Assembly: GCF_001477625.1 (NCBI RefSeq)
Contig: NZ_CP013692.1
Span: 2,356,001 to 2,420,000, forward strand
Source of the DNA: Paucibacter sp. KCTC 42545
GTDB taxonomy: Bacteria > Pseudomonadota > Gammaproteobacteria > Burkholderiales > Burkholderiaceae_C
Direction: 5' to 3'
Length of the DNA stretch: 64,000 bases
Shown here piece after piece: positions 27,118 through 37,141 of the stretch. The notes under the pieces are model-generated. The model saw only the letters and a list, made by a program, of their open reading frames with translations. It was not told the DNA's origin and did no database searches. A program made the translations under genes and the position numbers. Numbering within the stretch: the first letter of the stretch is position 1; every line of letters begins with the position of its first letter.

Positions 27118-27345
27118 GCTTGTTTGGCTGCTTCGCATAGCGAAGTCAAGGAGGAGGCGAAGGCCGCAGGCCGGAGCCGGGGGACATGAGCGGCGCGAAG
27201 TAGGCAAACAAGCAAGCACGCCACCCCGCACCATCTCTGACGCGAACTCAGGGGAACAGACGGGCGCTGCCGCTCATGTCCCCCGTCCACGGCCTGCGGC
27301 CGCGGCCTCCTCCTTTACTTCGCCGCAGCGCCCGCCTGTTCCCCT
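27118..27345. repeat. Composite inverted-repeat element between binding-protein and livH genes
   Basis: Three pairs of inverted arms interlock in a 318-base gap that has no gene. Pair A: 27140-27194 with 27269-27323, 55 bases, about 48 complementary. Pair C: 27118-27136 with 27195-27213, 17 of 19, enclosing the left A arm. Pair B: 27250-27270 with 27325-27345, 20 of 21, enclosing the right A arm. The RNA could fold as two hairpins with complementary loops, or as one long duplex. Confidence 0.8.
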
Positions 27346-27379
27346 TGGGCAGCCGGCTGTGTTGCGGCGCCTTTCAAGT

Positions 27380-28576
27380 TCACTGCATCTTGCAAGATGC
27401 CGCGTAGGCATCCGCATGATTACTGAAGATCTTGCCCAGGGTCTTGTTGGTGACGCGGCCTTGCGCGTCCTTGGTGATCACGCGCAGGTAGTAGTCCTGG
27501 ATCGGGAACTGGTTGTTATTGAACTTGAAGCCGCCTCGGATGGAGTTGAACTTGGCGGCCTTCAAGGCCTTCAAGAGTGCGGGCTTGTCTTCGATCTTGC
27601 CTTTGACATCACGCACCGCGGCGTCCATCAGCAAGGCGGCGTCATAGCCTTGGGCGGCGAACATCGACGGCAGGCGACCGTAGTCTTTCTGGAAGTCGGC
27701 CACAAACTTCTTGTTGCCGGCGTTGTCCATGTCATGCGCCCATTGCGAGCTGTTGAACATGCCCAGCATGGGCTCGCCCACGGCCTTGATCACATCCTCG
27801 TCAGCCGAGGTGCCGGGGCCGAACAAGGTGATGTCTTTCGACAAGCCTGCACCCACAAACTGCTTGATGAAATTGATGCCCATGCCACCGGGCAGGAAGA
27901 TGTACATGCTGTCGGGCTTGGCCGCACGGGCCTGCGCCAGTTCGGCCGCATAGTCCAACTGTCCGAGCTTGGTGAAGATCTCTTCCACCACCTCGCCCTT
28001 GTAGAAGCGCTTGAAGCCGGCGGCTGCGTCCTTGCCCGCCGGGTAGTTGGGCGCCAAGATCACCACCTTTTTGAAGCCCTTGTCCGTCATGGTCTTGCCA
28101 ATGGCTTCGTGGACGTTGTCGTTCTGCCAAGCCACATTGAAGAAGAATGGGTTGCACTGCTCTCCCGCGTACTGCGAGGGGCCGGCATTGGCGCTGATGT
28201 AAGGCGTCTTGCTGGCGAAGACGCTGGGGCCCACGGCCAGCATCAGATTGGAGAACACGATGCCGGTCATGAAGTCGACCTTGTCGCGCTTGATCAGACG
28301 GTCCGAGGTCTGCTTGGCGACTTCGGGATTTTGCTGGTCATCGGCCGTGATCAGCTCAACAGGCAGGCCGCCGAACTTGCCGCCGCTGTGCTTGAGCGCC
28401 AGGGCAAAGCCATCGCGAATGTCCACGCCCAAACCTGCGCCCGGGCCCGACAAGGTGCTGAGCAAGCCGACCTTGACCTTGTCAGCCGCCTGGGCCTGAG
28501 TGGCACCCAGCGCCATGCAGAGTGCCAACAGGCTGAGGTTCAAACGCTGACTGTTCTTTGCTGCCAACTTCATCAT
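27380..28576 (-). CDS. Liv-type ABC transporter substrate-binding protein
   Basis: A 398-residue periplasmic protein of the LivK/Peripla_BP_6 family. GGAG lies 6 bases before the ATG at 28576, and the signal peptide ends near LGATQAQA. The mature chain begins DKVKVGLLSTLSGPGAGLG, the standard first strand. It captures the ligand for LivH-LivM. Relatives in aromatic clusters bind benzoate- or anthranilate-like acids, so 2-aminobenzoate or kynurenine is a likely ligand here, on context only. It lies between the CoA ligase gene and livH on the same strand. Confidence 0.92.
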   Translation of the reverse strand: MMKLAAKNSQRLNLSLLALCMALGATQAQAADKVKVGLLSTLSGPGAGLGVDIRDGFALALKHSGGKFGGLPVELITADDQQNPEVAKQTSDRLIKRDKVDFMTGIVFSNLMLAVGPSVFASKTPYISANAGPSQYAGEQCNPFFFNVAWQNDNVHEAIGKTMTDKGFKKVVILAPNYPAGKDAAAGFKRFYKGEVVEEIFTKLGQLDYAAELAQARAAKPDSMYIFLPGGMGINFIKQFVGAGLSKDITLFGPGTSADEDVIKAVGEPMLGMFNSSQWAHDMDNAGNKKFVADFQKDYGRLPSMFAAQGYDAALLMDAAVRDVKGKIEDKPALLKALKAAKFNSIRGGFKFNNNQFPIQDYYLRVITKDAQGRVTNKTLGKIFSNHADAYAASCKMQ

Positions 28577-28632
28577 CGAGCTCTCCTTGATTTGAATAGG
28601 AATCACGCTGACCCACAGGCTGTGGATCGGCT

Positions 28633-30273
28633 TCAGGACGATTTCACCGCCGCATCGCTGCGCAAGCGAAAGCGCTGCAATTTGCCCGTTTCGGTGCGTG
28701 GCAGTTGGCTGGTGAACTCGATGGCGCGCGGGTATTTGTAGGGCGCCAGTTGCGCCTTCACAAAGTCCTGCAAGGTCTTGACCATCTCGGCGCTGGCCGC
28801 CTGGCCTGACCGCAAGACCACAAAGGCTTTGACGATCTGCCCCCGTGCTTCATCTGCCTGCCCCACCACTCCGCATTCCGCCACGGCCGGGTGCAATAAG
28901 AGGGCTGCTTCCACCTCCGGCCCGGCGATGTTGTAGCCCCCGGAGATGATCATGTCATCGGTGCGCGACTGGTAGACGAAGTAACCCTCATCGTCGACCA
29001 AATACGCGTCCCCGGTCAGGTTCCAACCCTTCAGAACATAACTAGCTTGGCGCGGGTCGGCCAGGTAGCGGCAACCCGTCGGCCCCTTGATCGCCAAGCG
29101 GCCGATTTGGCCCGCAGGCAAGACCTGACCCTCATCGTCCAGTACGCAAGCCCGGTAGCCCGGCACCGGCTTGCCGGTCGCGCCCGGCTTGGCCGTGGAC
29201 TCGTCATGCGAGATGAAGATGTGCAGCAACTCGGTGGCGCCGATGCCATCGATCAGCTCGATGCCGCTGGCGTCCTTCCACAATGCCCGGGTGGCCGCTG
29301 GTAGCGCCTCGCCAGCGCTGACACATTTGCGCAAGCTGCTGACGTCGTGCTGGGGCAGTTGCGGCGCCATCACGCGGTAAGAGGTGGGCGCGGTGAAGCA
29401 CACGGTGGCGCGGTACTTGGCAATGGCGGGCAACAAGGCGTCCGGCGTGGCCTTTTCCAGCAGCACAGCGGAAGCCCCCACCGTCATCGGAAAGAGCAGC
29501 AAGCCGCCCAGGCCGAAGGTGAAGGCCAAGGGTGGGCTACCGATGAAGATATCGTCCGCCTGGGGTTTCAGCACATGCGGCGGCCAGCAGCGGCAGATCG
29601 CCATCACATCGCGATGGAAATGCATGCAGCCCTTGGGCTTGCCGGTGGTGCCGGAGGTGAAGGCAATCAGGCAGCAGTCATCGGCGGCGGTGTCCACATT
29701 GTTGAATTCGGCGGGCTTGGTGGCGGCGATGGCTTCCAAGTTATCCGCCCCATCGGCACCGCCGCAGTTGAACAGCCGGATCTCGCGCAGCGTTGGGCAT
29801 TGCGCTTGCGCCGCGCACAGGTCATCGATCAGGCGTGCATCGCACAGGGCATGGCTGACCTCGGCTTTTTGAATCACCTGGCTCAACTCACCGCCGCGCA
29901 ACATGGGCATGGTGGCGACCGCAATCCCGCCGGCCTTTTGCACCGCAAACCAGCAGGCCGCCAGCTGCGGCGTATTGGCGCCGCGCAGCAGCACCCGGTT
30001 GCCAGGCACCAGGCCCATGTCTTGCACCAGCACATGGGCGATGCGGTTGGCCTTGGCCTGCAGATCGGCATAAGTCCAGCGCTCACCGCGATCCCCTTGC
30101 AAGCACAGGCGCTCGCCCTGGCCTTCGCTCACCCAGCGGTCCAGCAATTCGCTGGCGCAGTTCAGGCGTTCGGGGAACTTCAGCTCGGGCAGCTCGAAGA
30201 TCAATTCGGGCCATTGCTCGGGGGGCGGCAGGTGATCGCGGGCGAAGGTGTCGAGGTGGGCGGTGTAGGTCAT
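28633..30273 (-). CDS. 2-aminobenzoate-CoA ligase (AMP-forming)
   Basis: A 546-residue acyl-adenylate ligase that activates an aromatic acid with CoA and ATP. The AMP-binding P-loop is FTSGTTGKPKGCMHFHRD, and the adenylation motifs RTDDMIISGGYNIAGPEVE and a C-terminal TGKLQRFRLR with its catalytic lysine are intact. The length and the central SPPLAFTFGLGGLLLFP fit benzoate/2-aminobenzoate-CoA ligases. The 2-aminobenzoyl-CoA monooxygenase/reductase encoded 4 kb away makes anthranilate the best substrate. It supplies the first committed step after kynureninase. No strong Shine-Dalgarno sequence precedes the ATG. A 699-base palindromic gap lies upstream. Confidence 0.88.
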   Translation of the reverse strand: MTYTAHLDTFARDHLPPPEQWPELIFELPELKFPERLNCASELLDRWVSEGQGERLCLQGDRGERWTYADLQAKANRIAHVLVQDMGLVPGNRVLLRGANTPQLAACWFAVQKAGGIAVATMPMLRGGELSQVIQKAEVSHALCDARLIDDLCAAQAQCPTLREIRLFNCGGADGADNLEAIAATKPAEFNNVDTAADDCCLIAFTSGTTGKPKGCMHFHRDVMAICRCWPPHVLKPQADDIFIGSPPLAFTFGLGGLLLFPMTVGASAVLLEKATPDALLPAIAKYRATVCFTAPTSYRVMAPQLPQHDVSSLRKCVSAGEALPAATRALWKDASGIELIDGIGATELLHIFISHDESTAKPGATGKPVPGYRACVLDDEGQVLPAGQIGRLAIKGPTGCRYLADPRQASYVLKGWNLTGDAYLVDDEGYFVYQSRTDDMIISGGYNIAGPEVEAALLLHPAVAECGVVGQADEARGQIVKAFVVLRSGQAASAEMVKTLQDFVKAQLAPYKYPRAIEFTSQLPRTETGKLQRFRLRSDAAVKSS

Positions 30274-30348
30274 GGCTTGGCACTCAAGGTTTTAACTTCC
30301 GGCCGACTTGGCGAGGGCTGCGCGAGCTCGACGGCCCAGCGGGGATTT

Positions 30349-30905
30349 CGCCCCCGCAGGCGACCTTCTTTCTTGGGCGCCCAAGAAAGAAGGCAAAGAA
30401 GCCGCCCCTGCCGCATGGCCCCTGCGGGGTTCGCTGCGGTACTCGGCTTCGCCTGGCCGCGCAGAACTCGCTTCGTTCGCTAACGCTCACTGCGCTCAGA
30501 CAGCTGCGCGAAGTCAGTTCTTGCAGTCGCTGCGCGACGCCAGGCGAATCCTCCGCTCCTCGCCCATGCAGAAGGGGAGACTCAGGTCTCGGCTCGCTAC
30601 GCATCGCCTCGAGTAGCGGCCTGCGCTGCGCACTCGCCGCCTGAATTAAACCGAGGCGATGCGCAGCGAGCCGTGACCGTGTTCGGTCCCATATGTCTGG
30701 GTGAGGAGCGGAGAATTCCAGGGCAGGCGCGCCAGCGCCTTCAAGCTCTAGCTTCGCGCAGCTGTCTGAACGCAGCGAGCGCCAGCGAGCGAAGTGAGTT
30801 CTGCGCGAGCCCTGGAATTTGAGCACCGCAGCGGACCCCGCAGGGGCCAGACATCTGGGTCGCCTTTCTTTGCTTACTTTCTTTGGCGAAGCAAAGAAAG
30901 TGAGG
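30349..30905. repeat. Long imperfect inverted repeat (about 270-base arms)
   Basis: The 699-base gap 30274-30972 holds no credible gene but folds back on itself. Matching arms include 30458-30513 with 30752-30807 (50 of 56) and 30590-30611 with 30652-30673 (21 of 22). The outer parts contain a perfect 30-base palindrome (30364-30393) and a 12-bp hairpin (30864-30875 with 30889-30900). The centre is near 30636. Confidence 0.85.
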
Positions 30906-30972
30906 CGGCTGCCGGGCCGCAATCCCGGCATGGGCCCGGCCACAAGCGCATCGCAAAATGGGCCGAGCGCAT

Positions 30973-32148
30973 TCATCGCAGCAAGTCCCGCCCAATGATG
31001 AGCTGCTGCACCTCGCTGGCCCCTTCGTAGATCCGCAAAGCGCGAATTTCGCGATAGAGCTGCTCCACCATCTCGCCGCTGCGCACACCCCGGCCGCCAA
31101 AGATCTGCACGGCGGCGTCGATCACCTGCTGTGCGCCTTCGGTGGCCATCAGTTTGGCCATGGCGGCTTCGCGGGTCACGTTCTGGCCCTGGTCACGCTG
31201 CCAGGCGGCGCGGTAGACCAGCAGCGCCGAGCTATCCACTGTGCAGGCCATGGTGGCCAGCTTGGCCTGCGTCAGCGGCAAATCTGCCAGCCGCGCGCCA
31301 AACATGGCCCGGCTCTTGGCCTGCGCCAAACCCTCTTGCAAGGCCCGGCGCGCAAAGCCCAGGGCGGCGGCGGCCACCGAAGTGCGGAACACATCGAGCG
31401 TGCGCATCGCGATCTTGAAGCCCTCGCCCGCCGTGCCAATCAGCTGGCTCTTGGGCACCCGGCAATTCACAAAACGCAGACGCGCCAGCGGGTGCGGTGC
31501 GATCACCTGAATGCGCTCGGCAATCTCAAAGCCGGGCGTGTCGGCATCGACGATGAAGGCACTGATGCCTCTCGAACCGCGAACAGCCCCCGCGGGCTGT
31601 TCGCCCTCCCCGGTCCGCGCGAACACGGTGTAAAAGCCCGCGATGCCGCCGTTGGAGATCCAGGTCTTCTCGCCGTTGAGCACATAGCAGTCGCCGTCTT
31701 CCACCGCGCTGCATTGCATCGCCGCCACGTCAGAGCCCGCCTCGGGCTCTGACAAGGCGAAGGCCGCCAGAACTTCACCGCGGGCCACCCGCGGCAGATA
31801 ACGCTCCCGCTGCGCGGCGCTGCCGGCCAGCGAAATTGCGCCCGAACCCAGGCCTTGCATAGCAAAGGCAAAGTCGGCCAGGCCGTTGTGGCGGGCCAGA
31901 GTTTCGCGCAGCAGGCAGATGGCGCGGGTATCGATCACCTCGGCCGCGCCGCCCAAGGCCTGGCCGGCGATCGCGTGGCGCAGCCAACCTGCCTCGCCCA
32001 GCTGTTTGACCAGCGACTGGCACTCGGCATCCACATCCGCCGCATGGCCGGCGTGCAGATGGGCGCCACACCAGGCGTCCAACTCGGCCGCCAATTCGCG
32101 GTGACGCGCGTCGAAGAAAGGCCATTCCAGATGTTTCAGATGGGGCAT
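30973..32148 (-). CDS. Acyl-CoA dehydrogenase of the 2-aminobenzoyl-CoA cluster
   Basis: A 391-residue flavoprotein that introduces a double bond into an acyl-CoA, passing electrons to ETF. It has the FAD-binding segments [15 protein letters not shown] and [16 protein letters not shown], and the catalytic base is Glu375 in [24 protein letters not shown] lies 8 bases before the ATG, inside the end of the hydratase gene 3 bases upstream. In Azoarcus-type aminobenzoate clusters such enzymes act in beta-oxidation of the reduced ring. The exact substrate is not known. Part of the leftward operon starting at 36711. Confidence 0.9.
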   Translation of the reverse strand: MPHLKHLEWPFFDARHRELAAELDAWCGAHLHAGHAADVDAECQSLVKQLGEAGWLRHAIAGQALGGAAEVIDTRAICLLRETLARHNGLADFAFAMQGLGSGAISLAGSAAQRERYLPRVARGEVLAAFALSEPEAGSDVAAMQCSAVEDGDCYVLNGEKTWISNGGIAGFYTVFARTGEGEQPAGAVRGSRGISAFIVDADTPGFEIAERIQVIAPHPLARLRFVNCRVPKSQLIGTAGEGFKIAMRTLDVFRTSVAAAALGFARRALQEGLAQAKSRAMFGARLADLPLTQAKLATMACTVDSSALLVYRAAWQRDQGQNVTREAAMAKLMATEGAQQVIDAAVQIFGGRGVRSGEMVEQLYREIRALRIYEGASEVQQLIIGRDLLR

Positions 32149-32151
32149 GGC

Positions 32152-33018
32152 TCAATCTCCCTTGAATGCCGGCCGCTGCTTGGCGACGAAGGCGTGATAG
32201 GCGCGTTGAAAGTCTTGCGTCATCATGCAGATGGCCTGTGCCTGCGCTTCGGACTCGATGGCCTCGTCCACGCCCATGGCCCATTCCTGATGCAGCATCT
32301 TTTTGGTCATGGCATGGCCAAAGCTGGGGCCGCCAGCAATTTGCTCTGCCCAGGCCACGGCGCTACTCAAGACCTCAGCGGGTTCGACCAGGCGGTTCAG
32401 AAAGCCCCAGCTCAAGGCCTCGTCGCCGCCCAGATTGCGGCCGCTGTAAAGCAAGTCAGAAGCGCGGCCCTGGCCGATGATGCGCGGCAAGAGGCTGCAC
32501 GCACCCATATCGCAACCGGCCAGGCCGACGCGGCTGAACAAAAAGGCGGTCTTGCTGCGGGCGGTGCCCACACGCAGGTCCGAGGCCATGGCGATGATGG
32601 CGCCGGCGCCGGCGCAAACGCCGTCAATGGCCGAGATGACAGGCTGCGGGCAGGCCCGCATGGCCTTGACCAAGTCGCCCGTCATGCGGGTGAAGGCCAG
32701 CAAATCGGGCATGCTCATCTGGGTCAGCGGACCGATGATTTCATGCACATCGCCGCCGGAGCAAAAGTTCTCGCCGGCGCCCTGTACGACGATGGCGCGC
32801 ACCTCGTCCACATAGCTCAGCGTGCGAAACAGATCGCGCAGCTCGGCATAGCTCTCGAAGGTGAGCGGGTTCTTGCGCTCGGGCCGGTTCAGGGTGATCA
32901 CACCCACCATGCCGCGCTGCTCCCAGGCGAAATGCTGGGGCGCGAAGCCCTGCAGGCTGCGCTGGTTACCGGCCAGGAGGTGGCTGTCCATCGGCTTCTT
33001 CATTGGTGTGTCGCTCAT
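32152..33018 (-). CDS. Enoyl-CoA hydratase/isomerase family protein
   Basis: A 288-residue crotonase-fold protein. The oxyanion-hole segments [13 protein letters not shown] and [20 protein letters not shown] are present. The usual two catalytic glutamates are not both evident: the region after the second segment reads [20 protein letters not shown]. It may act as a hydratase, isomerase or ring hydrolase on the reduced 2-aminobenzoyl-CoA product. Its start overlaps the MarR stop by ATGA, and the acyl-CoA dehydrogenase follows after 3 bases. Confidence 0.88.
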   Translation of the reverse strand: MSDTPMKKPMDSHLLAGNQRSLQGFAPQHFAWEQRGMVGVITLNRPERKNPLTFESYAELRDLFRTLSYVDEVRAIVVQGAGENFCSGGDVHEIIGPLTQMSMPDLLAFTRMTGDLVKAMRACPQPVISAIDGVCAGAGAIIAMASDLRVGTARSKTAFLFSRVGLAGCDMGACSLLPRIIGQGRASDLLYSGRNLGGDEALSWGFLNRLVEPAEVLSSAVAWAEQIAGGPSFGHAMTKKMLHQEWAMGVDEAIESEAQAQAICMMTQDFQRAYHAFVAKQRPAFKGD

Positions 33019-33575
33019 CGCTTGCTCGTCCTATCCTTGGCGCGTGGTTTGGGCGGGGTCAGGTCTTGCCCCGCGGCGTCCAGCGCGCCCAAATGTGTTT
33101 TCAATTCGGCCAGCAAGCCGTGGACTTGCGCTTGCTGCTCGGCATTCCAGCCGCCCAACAATTCCAGCACCCATTGCTCATGGGTGCTGGCCATGCGCTT
33201 GAACTGGCGCCGGCCCTGGGGCGTGAGTTTGACGGAAAAGCTGCGCCGGTCGCTGGGGTGCGGGGCGCGCAGCACCAGGCCTTCGGCTTCCAGCTGATCA
33301 GTGATGCCCGTGATATTGCCGCCGGTCACCATCAGGCGCTGCGACAACTCGCGCATGCTCAGGCCCTGCGGGTGGCGCTCCAGTTGGGCCAGCAAGTCAA
33401 AGCGCGGCAAGGTGGTCGCAAAGTCTTGCGCCAAGCGCTTGCGAATCACCGCCTCGACCCGGGTGGTGCAGGCGAGCATGCGCAGCCAGAGCCTGAGGGC
33501 TTGATGGGTTTGGTGGTCCTGCCCCTGCAGGCGCGACTCCAGATCGGGCGTTTCGGTGGCGGCCACGGTGCTCAC
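33015..33575 (-). CDS. MarR family regulator of the aminobenzoyl-CoA operon
   Basis: A 186-residue MarR-type winged-helix repressor. The DNA-recognition region is [20 protein letters not shown], and the wing contains [17 protein letters not shown] at 33575 overlapping the upstream SDR stop by GTGA is the likely start; the open frame to 33800 is a shadow of that gene. MarR proteins in aromatic-CoA clusters commonly respond to the CoA thioester, so 2-aminobenzoyl-CoA is a plausible inducer. The repeated element around the promoter at 36731-36790 is a candidate operator. Confidence 0.87.
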   Translation of the reverse strand: MSTVAATETPDLESRLQGQDHQTHQALRLWLRMLACTTRVEAVIRKRLAQDFATTLPRFDLLAQLERHPQGLSMRELSQRLMVTGGNITGITDQLEAEGLVLRAPHPSDRRSFSVKLTPQGRRQFKRMASTHEQWVLELLGGWNAEQQAQVHGLLAELKTHLGALDAAGQDLTPPKPRAKDRTSKR

Positions 33576-34369
33576 ATCAGCTCCCCACCGCACACGGCAA
33601 TCGACTGACCATTCATCGCGCCAGCGGCCGGGCGGGCCAGCCACAGCACGGCATCGGCAACTTCGGCAGGCTGCACCAGGCGGCCCTGCGGGTTGCTGGC
33701 CGCAAAGCCGGCTAGGGCCTGCTCGGGCGTGCGGCCGGTCTTTTGCACCAGGGTGTCGACGGCGCGGCTGATGATGTCGGTTTCGGTATAGCCCGGGCAT
33801 ACCGCATTGACGGTGATGCCGCGCCGCGCTACTTCCAACGCCAAGGCACGGGTCAAGCCCAGCACGCCATGCTTGGCGGCACAGTAGGCTGCCACATAGG
33901 GGTAGCCCGTCAGCGCGGCCGTGCTGGCGACATTGATGATGCGGCCAAAGCCCTGCTCCAGCATCGCGGGCAAGACTTCACGGCTGCACAAAAAAGTGCC
34001 GGTCAGGTTGACACCCAGCATGGTCTGCCACATGTCCAAACTACTGCGGTGCAGAGGCGCGGTTTGAACCTGGCCGGCGTTATTGACCAAAATGGCTGCT
34101 GGCCCGAAAGCCCCTTGGCTCACTGCACCGAAGGCCTGCTGCACGCTGGCCTCCTCGCTCACATCCACGGTTTGTAGGGCCAAGCGGCCGGGTGCTTGCA
34201 AAGCAGCGGCTTGCGCTTGCAGGCGCTCCAGGCTGCGGCCCATCAAAGTGACATTGGCGCCGGCAGCCAGCAAGGCCTGAGCGATGGCCGCCCCGATGCC
34301 GCTGCCGCCGCCGGTGACGACGGCGTGCTTGCCGTGCAGAACAAGCTCGCTAATTCCTTCCTTGCTCAT
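33572..34369 (-). CDS. SDR family oxidoreductase (3-hydroxyacyl-CoA dehydrogenase-like)
   Basis: A 265-residue short-chain dehydrogenase. The NAD(P)-binding [10 protein letters not shown], the NNAG motif in VNNAGQ, the catalytic Ser in NVASTAAL and the YCAAKHG active site are all intact. It probably oxidises the 3-hydroxyacyl-CoA formed by the neighbouring hydratase. It overlaps the upstream monooxygenase/reductase gene by ATGA and the downstream MarR gene by GTGA, so its expression is coupled to both. Confidence 0.9.
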   Translation of the reverse strand: MSKEGISELVLHGKHAVVTGGGSGIGAAIAQALLAAGANVTLMGRSLERLQAQAAALQAPGRLALQTVDVSEEASVQQAFGAVSQGAFGPAAILVNNAGQVQTAPLHRSSLDMWQTMLGVNLTGTFLCSREVLPAMLEQGFGRIINVASTAALTGYPYVAAYCAAKHGVLGLTRALALEVARRGITVNAVCPGYTETDIISRAVDTLVQKTGRTPEQALAGFAASNPQGRLVQPAEVADAVLWLARPAAGAMNGQSIAVCGGELM

Positions 34370-36711
34370 ACGCCCAGCGCCTTCAAATCCTGCGCCTGTG
34401 CCGCCGCGCCCTGGGTGCGCTGGCGCTCAAACTCGCGCTCCAGCTGCTGCTTGCCCGCCAGATAGGGCTGCGGCCAAGCCAGCCCGACCGGGCCGGTGTA
34501 GCCAATGCGCGCGGCTTCGGTCAGCGTCCATGCCGGGTTGGCCAGATGTGGGCGGGCCACGGCGCACAAGTCCGCCCGGCCGGCCGCAATGATGCTGTTG
34601 ACATGGTCGGCCTCGGAGATGCCGCCCACCGCCATGGTCGGGATGCCGACGCGGTTGCGAATGCTCTCGGCGAAAGGGGTTTGCCACATGCGGCCGTAGA
34701 CCGGCCTTTCCTGCTTGCTGACCTGGCCGGAGGACACATCGATCAGGTCCGCCCCAGCGGCCTTAAAGGCTGCTGCGATCTCCACCGCATCTTCGGGCGT
34801 GGTGCCACCGGCCACCCAGTCATTCGCGGAGATGCGCACCGACATGGGCCGCTCCGCCGGCCACAGAGCCCGCATGGCCGCAAACACTTCGAGCGGGAAG
34901 CGCAGGCGATTGGCCAGGCTGCCGCCGTAATCGTCCTGACGCTGATTGGTCAGGGGCGAGATGAAGCTCGAGAGCAAATAGCCGTGGGCGCAATGCAGCT
35001 CAAGCCAGTCGAAACCAGCGGCGGCGGCGCGGCGGGTGGCGGCACAGAAGTCGGCCTTGACTTGGGCCATTTCGGCCAGGCTGATGGCGCGCGCGGTCTG
35101 GCTCACGCCCGCCAAATACTGCTGGCTGGAGGCCGACACCAGCGGCCAATTGCCATCGGCCAGTGGCTGATCGGTCCCCTCCCAGCCGACACGGGTCGAG
35201 CCCTTGGGTCCAGCATGGCCCAGCTGCATCGCAATCTTGGCGCTGCTGTGCTGGTGCACAAAACTGACGATGCGCGCCCAGGCCTCGCCTTGCGCATCGG
35301 TGTAGAGGCCGGGGCAGCCGGGGGTGATGCGGGCATCTGCCGAGGTGCAAGTCATCTCGGCAAACACCAGGCCGGCGCCGCCCAAGGCGCGCGCGCCCAA
35401 ATGGGCCAGGTGGTAGTCGCCGGGCAGGCCGTCCACGCAGCTGTATTGCGCCATCGGCGACACCACCACGCGGTTTTTCAGCGTCAGGCCGCGCAAGGTG
35501 AAGGGAGTGAACATGGGCGGAACTGCTGCATGCTCGGGCGCCAGGCCTGCCCGCTCACCCAACCATTGCTCAAAGCCACGCACATAGGCGGGATCACGCT
35601 GGCGCAGGTTCTCGTGCGAGATGCGTTGCGAGCGGGTCAGCAAGGAATAGGCAAATTGCTCCGGGGCCAGGTGCGCATGGCGAGCCACGTTCTCAAACCA
35701 CTCGGTGGAATTGCGCGCCGCATTCTGGATGCGCAGCACCTCGATGCTGCGGCTGGCCTGGTACTGCGCCAAGGCAGTGGGCAAATCGGACGCATGGGCG
35801 GCGATGTCTTGCGCCAGCGCAATCGCATCTTCCAGCGCCAGCTTGGTGCCCGATCCAATGGAGAAATGCGCCGTGTGCGCCGCATCGCCCATCAACACCA
35901 CTGGCGTGCCTTGGGCGTTGACATGCACCCACTGCTTGCACACCACGCGCGGGAAGCGTATCCACTGGGCCGAGCCGCGCAGATGGGCGGCATTGGAGCG
36001 CAGCGAGTGGCCGTCCAGCACCTTGGCAAACAAGCGCTCGCAAAAGGCAATGCCCTCTTCCTTGCTCATGGCCTCGATGCCGGCGGCCTGCCAGACCGCC
36101 TCCGGCGCCTCGACGATGAAGGTTGAGGTGTGCTCGTCAAAGCGATAAGCATGGGCCTGAAACCAGCCCCATTCGGTTTGCTGGAAATCGAAGGTAAAAG
36201 CCTCGAACAAGCGGCTGGTGCCCAGCCAGACAAAGCGACATTGGCGCAGGTCGATGTCAGGCTGATAGGTGGCGGCGTATTTCTGGCGCAGGCGGCTGTT
36301 CAGGCCGTCGGCGGCGATGATGAGATCAGCCTCAATTTCGCCGTCGTCCGGCACATCGGACTCGAAGCGCAGATCCACACCCAGCTCCACGCAGCGCGCT
36401 TGCAGAATCTGCAGCAATTGCATGCGCCCGATGCCGCAAAAACCGTGGCCGCCGGAGCGCATCGTGCGCCCCTGAACATGCACCTCGATATCGTCCCAAT
36501 GGTTGAAAGCCTGCAGAATCGCATCGGCCGTTTTGGCGTCGGCCTCACGCATGGCGCCGAGTGTTTGATCCGAGAACACCACGCCCCAACCGAAGGTGTC
36601 ACCGGGCTTGTTGCGCTCCAGCACAGTGATGTGATGGCTAGGGTTTTGCTGCTTCATCAGCAGGGCGAAATACAGGCCAGCCGGGCCTCCACCAATGCAG
36701 CAAATGCGCAT
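34366..36711 (-). CDS. 2-aminobenzoyl-CoA monooxygenase/reductase (bifunctional)
   Basis: A 781-residue two-domain flavoenzyme. The N-terminal half is a class A flavin monooxygenase with [16 protein letters not shown] and [20 protein letters not shown]. From about residue 390 it is an old-yellow-enzyme-type reductase ([39 protein letters not shown]). This architecture is that of the enzyme that hydroxylates and then reduces the ring of 2-aminobenzoyl-CoA, described from Azoarcus evansii. Salicylyl-CoA 5-hydroxylases share the fold and are the main alternative. kynU and the CoA ligase nearby favour anthranilate. It is the first gene of the leftward operon. Confidence 0.92.
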   Translation of the reverse strand: MRICCIGGGPAGLYFALLMKQQNPSHHITVLERNKPGDTFGWGVVFSDQTLGAMREADAKTADAILQAFNHWDDIEVHVQGRTMRSGGHGFCGIGRMQLLQILQARCVELGVDLRFESDVPDDGEIEADLIIAADGLNSRLRQKYAATYQPDIDLRQCRFVWLGTSRLFEAFTFDFQQTEWGWFQAHAYRFDEHTSTFIVEAPEAVWQAAGIEAMSKEEGIAFCERLFAKVLDGHSLRSNAAHLRGSAQWIRFPRVVCKQWVHVNAQGTPVVLMGDAAHTAHFSIGSGTKLALEDAIALAQDIAAHASDLPTALAQYQASRSIEVLRIQNAARNSTEWFENVARHAHLAPEQFAYSLLTRSQRISHENLRQRDPAYVRGFEQWLGERAGLAPEHAAVPPMFTPFTLRGLTLKNRVVVSPMAQYSCVDGLPGDYHLAHLGARALGGAGLVFAEMTCTSADARITPGCPGLYTDAQGEAWARIVSFVHQHSSAKIAMQLGHAGPKGSTRVGWEGTDQPLADGNWPLVSASSQQYLAGVSQTARAISLAEMAQVKADFCAATRRAAAAGFDWLELHCAHGYLLSSFISPLTNQRQDDYGGSLANRLRFPLEVFAAMRALWPAERPMSVRISANDWVAGGTTPEDAVEIAAAFKAAGADLIDVSSGQVSKQERPVYGRMWQTPFAESIRNRVGIPTMAVGGISEADHVNSIIAAGRADLCAVARPHLANPAWTLTEAARIGYTGPVGLAWPQPYLAGKQQLEREFERQRTQGAAAQAQDLKALGV

Positions 36712-36730
36712 ATCAAATCTCCTCGGGTTG

Positions 36731-36790
36731 ATCGCACTTTAGGCATGGATAGTTGAGGTGTCAATCAAATAATCGCACTTGTGCATGGGA
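36731..36790 (-). promoter_or_regulatory. Promoter of the aminobenzoyl-CoA operon with flanking repeats
   Basis: On the minus strand, TTGACA (36764-36759), a 17-base spacer and TAAAGT (36741-36736) form a strong sigma-70 promoter about 25 bases before the start codon. Two copies of ATCGCACTT followed by a GCATGG segment lie at 36731-36749 and 36772-36789 in direct orientation, one across the -10 element and one upstream of -35. They are candidate operators for the MarR regulator encoded in the operon. Confidence 0.65.
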
Positions 36791-36903
36791 CTTTCCCGCA
36801 GCGAAAATGCGTCGCACACTTGTTGCTTGCTTGTTGGGATTAACCGACACCACGCCCCGCCACGCCTTGTTAAGGTGCCGACCGTTCAAGCCAAGGGAGA
36901 CTG

Positions 36904-37141
36904 ATCCTAGATCCGACAGTTGACCGCTTGTCTTGACTTGGGAACCTCAATGCCTACTACCTTTGTTTCGTTCAAGTCCCCTCACCATTCGGGTGACAGC
37001 GCTACGCACCCGCCTGGCTCGCTAGGAGGCACGCAGTCTGCGTTGCTTCTCCTCGTGGGCATTAGCCCACTTCGTCGGCGCGCCTTGCCCGCGCGCCCCC
37101 TAGCGACCCCTCCGGGCGCGTCCAACTGCCGGAGCTAGGAT
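36904..37141 (+). other. Structured leader or MITE-like element abutting kynB
   Basis: Bases 36905-36922 pair with 37123-37140 (16 of 18). That pairing covers the kynB Shine-Dalgarno sequence GGAG (37131-37134) and runs into the start codon. Inside lie further nested stems: 37005-37011 with 37114-37120 (6 of 7), 37019-37026 with 37099-37106 (8 of 8), a hairpin GTGGGCATTAGCCCAC (37055-37070) and TCACC/GGTGA near 36982-36996. A reading frame from 36950 ends at 37138, one base before the kynB ATG. Either a regulatory RNA or a small mobile repeat fits. Confidence 0.6.

Noticed and set aside
27101..28741. A 546-codon frame opposite the binding-protein gene
   Set aside because: No signal, motif or start support, and the opposite strand encodes a standard Liv-type binding protein.
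36950..37138. Small upstream reading frame before kynB as a separate gene
   Set aside because: The peptide looks non-native and the DNA is dominated by palindromes. Kept only as a possible coupling frame in the leader finding.
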